A DNA stretch of 64,000 nucleotides from contig MCGO01000001.1 in NCBI GenBank assembly GCA_002104985.1, forward strand, positions 434,001-498,000, in the 5' to 3' direction. Under the pieces are notes generated by a model. It was not told where the DNA came from and ran no database searches. It saw nothing but the letters and a program-made list of their open reading frames with translations. The stretch comes from Rhizoclosmatium globosum (lineage: Eukaryota > Chytridiomycota > Chytridiomycetes > Chytridiales > Chytriomycetaceae). Position numbers and translations under genes: made by a program. Below are positions 59,896 to 64,000 of this stretch, piece by piece; positions within the stretch are counted from its first letter, which is position 1, and every line of letters starts with the position of its first letter.

Positions 59896-61902
59896 TTACC
59901 AGAACTCTGGCTTCTGGTTTCCATACGCAAGACCAGCAGGGTACCCAGAGAAAGCAGCACCACACTGGTTAGAGCGGCACCAAGCTGGCTGGAAAGTCTC
60001 AGCACCAAATCCACGAGCAATCAAACGGTCTCTAAACACCTCAAGACGTGGAAGAGCTTCGAAGAAGTCCTTGGCAGTTGGGTCTGGGAAAGCGTCTGCG
60101 GACCACAAAGCCTCAGCAACTGCAGCAGCACGTGGCCAGAGCTTGACATCCAAGTTGGAGTCGGAAATTCTTTCTCCCCAAATAGCAGCCTCGGCTCCAA
60201 TAATGGCAGAAAGGTCACCAACCAATGGACCAGCCAAACCAGTTCCATCAGTGTCAGTAGTGTTTTCTTGACGAGACTTGCGTGGGTCGTGAGTGTAAAC
60301 GCGCTCCCAAGTCTTGTACTTTGTCCAGTAGTCCTCCTTCCAAGAATCACCACCTGGACCAAACCCACGGTCCGTCAACCAGGCACCAGAACCACCGTCG
60401 AGGTAGTAGTAGTCGTTGTTGGTGTCAACAATCTTGTATCCAGCACCCTTGGAGTTCAAGTCAAGAACCTTTTGCAAAGAGTTCTTTTGAGCAGCGTTAT
60501 CCCAAGAGTTCCAAATCTGGATAATAGAACCAGCTGGCACAGTAACTCCGTCGTTGATGACAATATCTTCCCAGTACATGGCCGTCTTCCCGGCTGGACG
60601 TACAGCGTCTGCATACTTTTGGTAAGAAGACGCAAGTCCCTTCTGCCAAGCTGGAGTACCGGTCGCAGGAACAGCAGCACCCTTTCCAAACACAATGTCA
60701 GTGAATTGTGGGGACTGGTTCAAACAGAAGTTTTCAATTTCATCTCCGCCCATGTGGAAGACGGAGTCCGTGAACAATGCGGCGTACTCCTTGACAAGGG
60801 CGCTGATGGCGGGAGCGGCATTTGGGTCGGCAATGTTGACGTTTCCACAAGGTGGTTCTGGGCAAGTTGGCCAGAAGGAAGTAGTTCCACCGGCACCTCC
60901 GTTAGGACAGAGAATGTAAGGAGCAAGGGCTTTGGAGAAGCTGAGCGCGTTGGTGTGGGCTGGAGTATCAAACTCTGGAACAACACGGATACCACGGTCG
61001 GCAGCGTAAGCAATTACGTTCTGGACATCAGCGTACGAGTAGATAGAGAGCTTGCTGTATGCAGCGTTGGACAAGTCTGGGTAGGTCTTGGAGACAACTG
61101 GGAACGATGTCGCGTCGACAATGTGCCAGTGCAAAACGTTGAGCTTGGTGGCTGACATACCATCAAGAGTACGTAGGATTGAAGACACTGGGATGTAGTT
61201 ACGGGAGGTGTCCAAAGAAATTCCTCTCCAACTGTAGGATGGCTTGTCGGTGATGGACCAAGGGCCGGCCTAAATCAAAGTCAGTATAAATCAATTATAT
61301 AACATCACGTACTGGAATAACGAAACCAGCTTTAAATCCAGCGGCGGCAGCAGTAGCACAACCAGCGGCATCAGTCTTGACGTGGAAAGGGAGCTTCTGA
61401 ACTGGCTTGACCAATTGAGCAAGAGTCTCGAGACCACGAAGAGCTCCAACAGTGTGGTTCGCAGTGATGGTGACTCCCGAAGCAGAAGTGTTGAGAGTGT
61501 AGGACTCGTCAGCTTGAGCAAGATCCTTAGGGTCCGTTCCAGTAACGGTCACAGTAACCTGAGAAATGTCACCAGTGTTGGATTGAGCGTCGCATCCAAC
61601 AGAGAGGACATTGGCTCTGAAACGGTCGGCGGCCTGAGATTATATGATCAAAACCTCGGCCACGTAATCCAAACAAACAAGATCAAACTCACTCTCTCAA
61701 GCGCGCCTTGGTTTCCATTGACGGCAACGATAGTAATGTCGACACCAACAGGGCTGAATGTGTGGTCCGAAGTTCCACTTGTGAATTTCTGGGGTCTTGG
61801 CCAGAGCAGGTTGTTTGGAACAGGAGCAAGAGGGGATCCATTGGATTGGGCACTGACTCCCATTACGAGAGCGGCAGTAGCGAGAACAGTTGTCACTTTC
61901 AT
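59896..61902 (-). CDS. GH20 beta-N-acetylhexosaminidase (copy 2), secreted
   Basis: Exons 61902-61693, 61633-61313 and 61269-59896 give 634 residues. The ATG at 61902 starts a signal peptide (MKVTTVLATAALVMGVSA). The GH20b-like domain and barrel follow copy 1 closely: LLWPRPQKF, ITANHTVGALRGLETLAQL, RGISLDTSRNY, LHWHIVDATSFP, PEFDTPAHT, the catalytic pair in FHMGGDEIE, YWEDIV, and LWPRAAAVAEALWS. The main difference is the loop after the active-site Glu, where this copy has FGKGAAVPATGTPAWQKG. Introns are at the same sites (59 and 43 nt). The nearly identical C-terminal blocks suggest a recent duplication or gene conversion. Confidence 0.96.
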
Positions 61903-62447
61903 CTTTTTGACTGATGGAATACTTGTTTCGGGGGAATACACATTCTGACGCAGCTCTTATACGATTCTCTTGGCTTTCCCAAAAAATCTGACGTTATCCA
62001 TCCTGATCAGATGACTGGTGTGTTTCAAATATGACAAAGCCAATTTACGCTCGTTTGATGCAAAATACCTCCTTGGTACCAGCAGCTCTGACAAGTTGAG
62101 CAACGTACATTCCTTCTTGTTCATTCTGTTGCGGTTAGCGCACTGTAGTCGCTGAAAGTCTTGTTTCAGGCTTTTCGAATCCTCCAAATCGAAAAATTTT
62201 TAGTCGGCTCTCCATCACAAATTGAATCTCAAGGTTGGAATTGAGTAAGAGAAGAGAAATGGAGCTGGATACGAAACATTTTCAGTGGAAGATATTGTCG
62301 TTCAATTTTATCGGTTGATGATGGTTGACAGAGATGACGTCAGAGAGGCAACTCTCAACGTGTGCCTTAAATCGAAAAATTTGTGACAGGCTCTCCACTG
62401 CATCACACTAGTTGAGACATTTCTGAGCTTTGTAAGCTGTTTTTGTA
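61903..62447. other. Divergent intergenic region between GH20 copy 2 and WOPR copy 2
   Basis: About 540 bases, head to head, so it holds both promoters. A short word TCGAAAAATTT occurs twice (near 62188-62199 and 62372-62382), and GGCTCTCCATC/GGCTCTCCACT follows each. No gene or RNA is seen. Confidence 0.45.
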
Positions 62448-63298
62448 ATGCTGCCTAATGCTTTTGGGACGACGGAGACTCTTGGGTTCGGGGGAATTCG
62501 GAAGAGCGAAAGAATGGACGAAATTCGCCACCTTAGGCATCCTCCGCTGTTTGTGCGGGACGCATCGGATGCTCAAGTCATGGCGGAAGCTGCTGTCGCT
62601 GGATTGTATCCTATTTCGCAGTCAATTCCCGTCTCCCATGTGGAGAGTGGGGTAGTGTTTGTAGTCAAGGAATCAGGAGTATCTTCCTCGCGAAAGATGC
62701 ATTTGAATGTGAGTGAACCATATATCTGTACTTAATATTATGCTAATATTGGTATTAGGATGGTCTCGACTGGTCGCCAGCTCGTAGCTGTGGCAGGTTT
62801 CAGCTTTATAGACAAGTGAGGCACATCGGACTGGATCCACACCGTGCCTTAAGAGAACCAGCTCCTCCAGAAGAGTGTTCAATGTTTAAAACCAAGTTAC
62901 GGCCTAATACGATGCTCATACCAAATGGTCTGGCCAAAAGATCCATCGTGGTGTCTACCGGAACCTCCACGTTCCGCGTCATCTCCTATTTCAAACCGCA
63001 TCAAGTATACCAGCATTATAATCTTCGCAGTAGTCCAAGGCCCGGAGATCTAGTGTTGCAACGACCATCTCAACTCAGGATGTTACAAGCCCCAAAGTCA
63101 TCGGACTCTTTCATCCCATCTCCCTGCCCTTCTGAGTATCTCGATCGTCATTTAGTAGCCAAGCAAGTTTCTACAAGTCAATGCTGCCCATGCACAGGAG
63201 GTGAGCCACTGGGCCACGTGCTGCCGCCACCGCTTGGGTGGGCAAATCAACCCGTGCTCCTCCCTCCAATGTCCCGATTTCCTGCATTCACATTGTAA
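62448..63298 (+). CDS. WOPR (Gti1/Pac2-like) DNA-binding regulator, copy 2
   Basis: Two exons, 62448-62708 and 62759-63298 (intron 50 nt), give 266 residues. The first WOPR half has DASDAQVMAEAAVAG, a VESGVVFVV strand, and DGLDWSPARSCGRFQLYRQ. This keeps the DG-x-WSP-x-R of classic WOPR proteins better than copy 1 does. The second half has NGLAKRSIVVSTG and FRVISYF. The intron splits the domain at the same codon as in copy 1. The C-terminus is short, Pro/Ser-rich and has two Cys pairs (CCPC). It is expected to be a DNA-binding regulator of growth form or development. It lies 67 bases before the next gene. Confidence 0.82.
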
Positions 63299-63365
63299 TG
63301 TAAATTTCATGTAATAAAGTTCAGTGTCATTTATAGCTTCTTTTTTTTTTTCTTTTAAACGTCAA

Positions 63366-64000
63366 ATGCAAAAGCGGCTCTTCACGACGCTCATTGCAGC
63401 ACACCCAAAGCAGATCCCCGCCACGGGCACCTACCCACTAGGCTTCAAAGTGGCATCTACGAATGTTGGGCTGAAGAAGAACGCAACAGCTCTTGGTACG
63501 TCGCTTATCTCTGAGCACTGATAAGCTAAACACCACCACCACCAAAGACATGGCGCTCGTTGTCTCGGACCCTCCGGCCGCCGTCGCCGCCGTCTTTACA
63601 AAGAACGCATTTGCTGCGGCGCCTGTTATTGTTGCGCGCGAAATCCTGGCGAACGACGAAAAATGCAGGGCCGTTCTTGTCAATGCCGGTGCGTTGGTGT
63701 CGCGTTCCAGCGCCGAATTCATCTGATTTCTGACTTGAAAACTTGGACAGGATGCGCGAATGCCTGCACGGGCGATGTCGGGCTCAGGGACACCCGCACG
63801 GCCATTGCTGCGATGGACAAGGCCCTTGGCTTCTCCAATGCTAACCCAAGCACCATTATGCTGTCCACTGGTGTTATCGGTGTTCCTTTGAAAATGGATA
63901 AGATCCTGAAGGGTGTCGACAGTCTCTCAAAGACTTTGAAAGATGACCATACCGCCTGGGTCAATGTTGCTACTGGTATTATGACAACCGATACATTCCC
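63366..64000 (+). CDS. ARG7: ArgJ ornithine acetyltransferase/N-acetylglutamate synthase (3'-partial)
   Basis: Exons 63366-63495, 63548-63688 and 63751 to the window end stay in one frame. The N-terminus (MQKRLFTTLIAAHP) suits mitochondrial import, as for yeast Arg7. ArgJ blocks are clear: GFKVASTNVGLKK, VFTKNAFAAAPV, AVLVNAGCANACTG, STGVIGVPLKMDKI and IMTTDTF at the edge. The conserved Thr of the self-cleavage site (ATGIM region) would follow the same pattern as other ArgJ proteins but lies at the end of the window. The enzyme recycles the acetyl group between ornithine and glutamate in arginine synthesis. The gene is cut at 64000. Confidence 0.93.

Overview
The window is eukaryotic, from a fungus. 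Nearly every gene is broken by short GT-AG introns of about 42-77 nt. The gene set includes a WOPR-type regulator, chitinases, beta-N-acetylhexosaminidases, an Ark/Prk-type kinase, YEATS, calcipressin, DPH4, GPN3, RBX1 and ADE3-type C1-tetrahydrofolate synthase. Chitin enzymes, nuclear-GTPase (SLIP-GC-like) proteins and an FMN-binding glutamate synthase homologue together suggest an early-diverging, chitin-using lineage such as a chytrid. That placement is inference; no rRNA is present to test it.

Layout. 1-7.6 kb: GT90 glycosyltransferase (cut by the window edge), thiopurine-type methyltransferase, thioredoxin/PITH protein and RBX1 on +, then C1-THF synthase on -. This stretch shows repeated single-base gaps in otherwise conserved frames. 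8.4-14.8 kb, all -: a ZIP metal transporter and three tandem membrane-anchored GH18 enzymes. 15-20.4 kb: two small Cys-rich single-pass proteins, a WOPR regulator and a Ser/Thr-rich cell-surface protein. 20.9-26.7 kb: a divergent pair, an RA-PH adaptor (-) and an unrecognised TP-motif protein (+). 26.9-31.6 kb, all -: TMEM198-like protein, PiT phosphate transporter, GPN3. 32-41.3 kb, all +: four more ZIP transporters with an FMN glutamate synthase homologue among them. 41.4-59.1 kb, host genes all -: YAF9-type YEATS protein, DPH4, GH20 hexosaminidase, NAK-family kinase, calcipressin and a very large double-GTPase gene. 59.5-64 kb: tRNA-Leu 3' fragment, second GH20 enzyme, second WOPR regulator, and the start of ArgJ (ornithine acetyltransferase).

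The most notable structure is a complete two-gene PIF/Harbinger transposon (50322-53687, TTA target duplication). It sits inside a coding exon of the double-GTPase gene, and removing it with one TTA copy restores the reading frame exactly. Other points of interest are five ZIP paralogues that share an unusual Cys-rich N-terminus, a GH18 triplet with a shared change in the catalytic motif, and a small Cys-rich membrane-protein family with two members.

Functionally, the GH18 and GH20 enzymes could together convert chitin to N-acetylglucosamine at the cell surface, and the ZIP and PiT carriers would supply metal and phosphate. Exon boundaries were placed by hand from splice signals, reading phase and family conservation. 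In almost every spliced gene the exon lengths sum to a whole number of codons.
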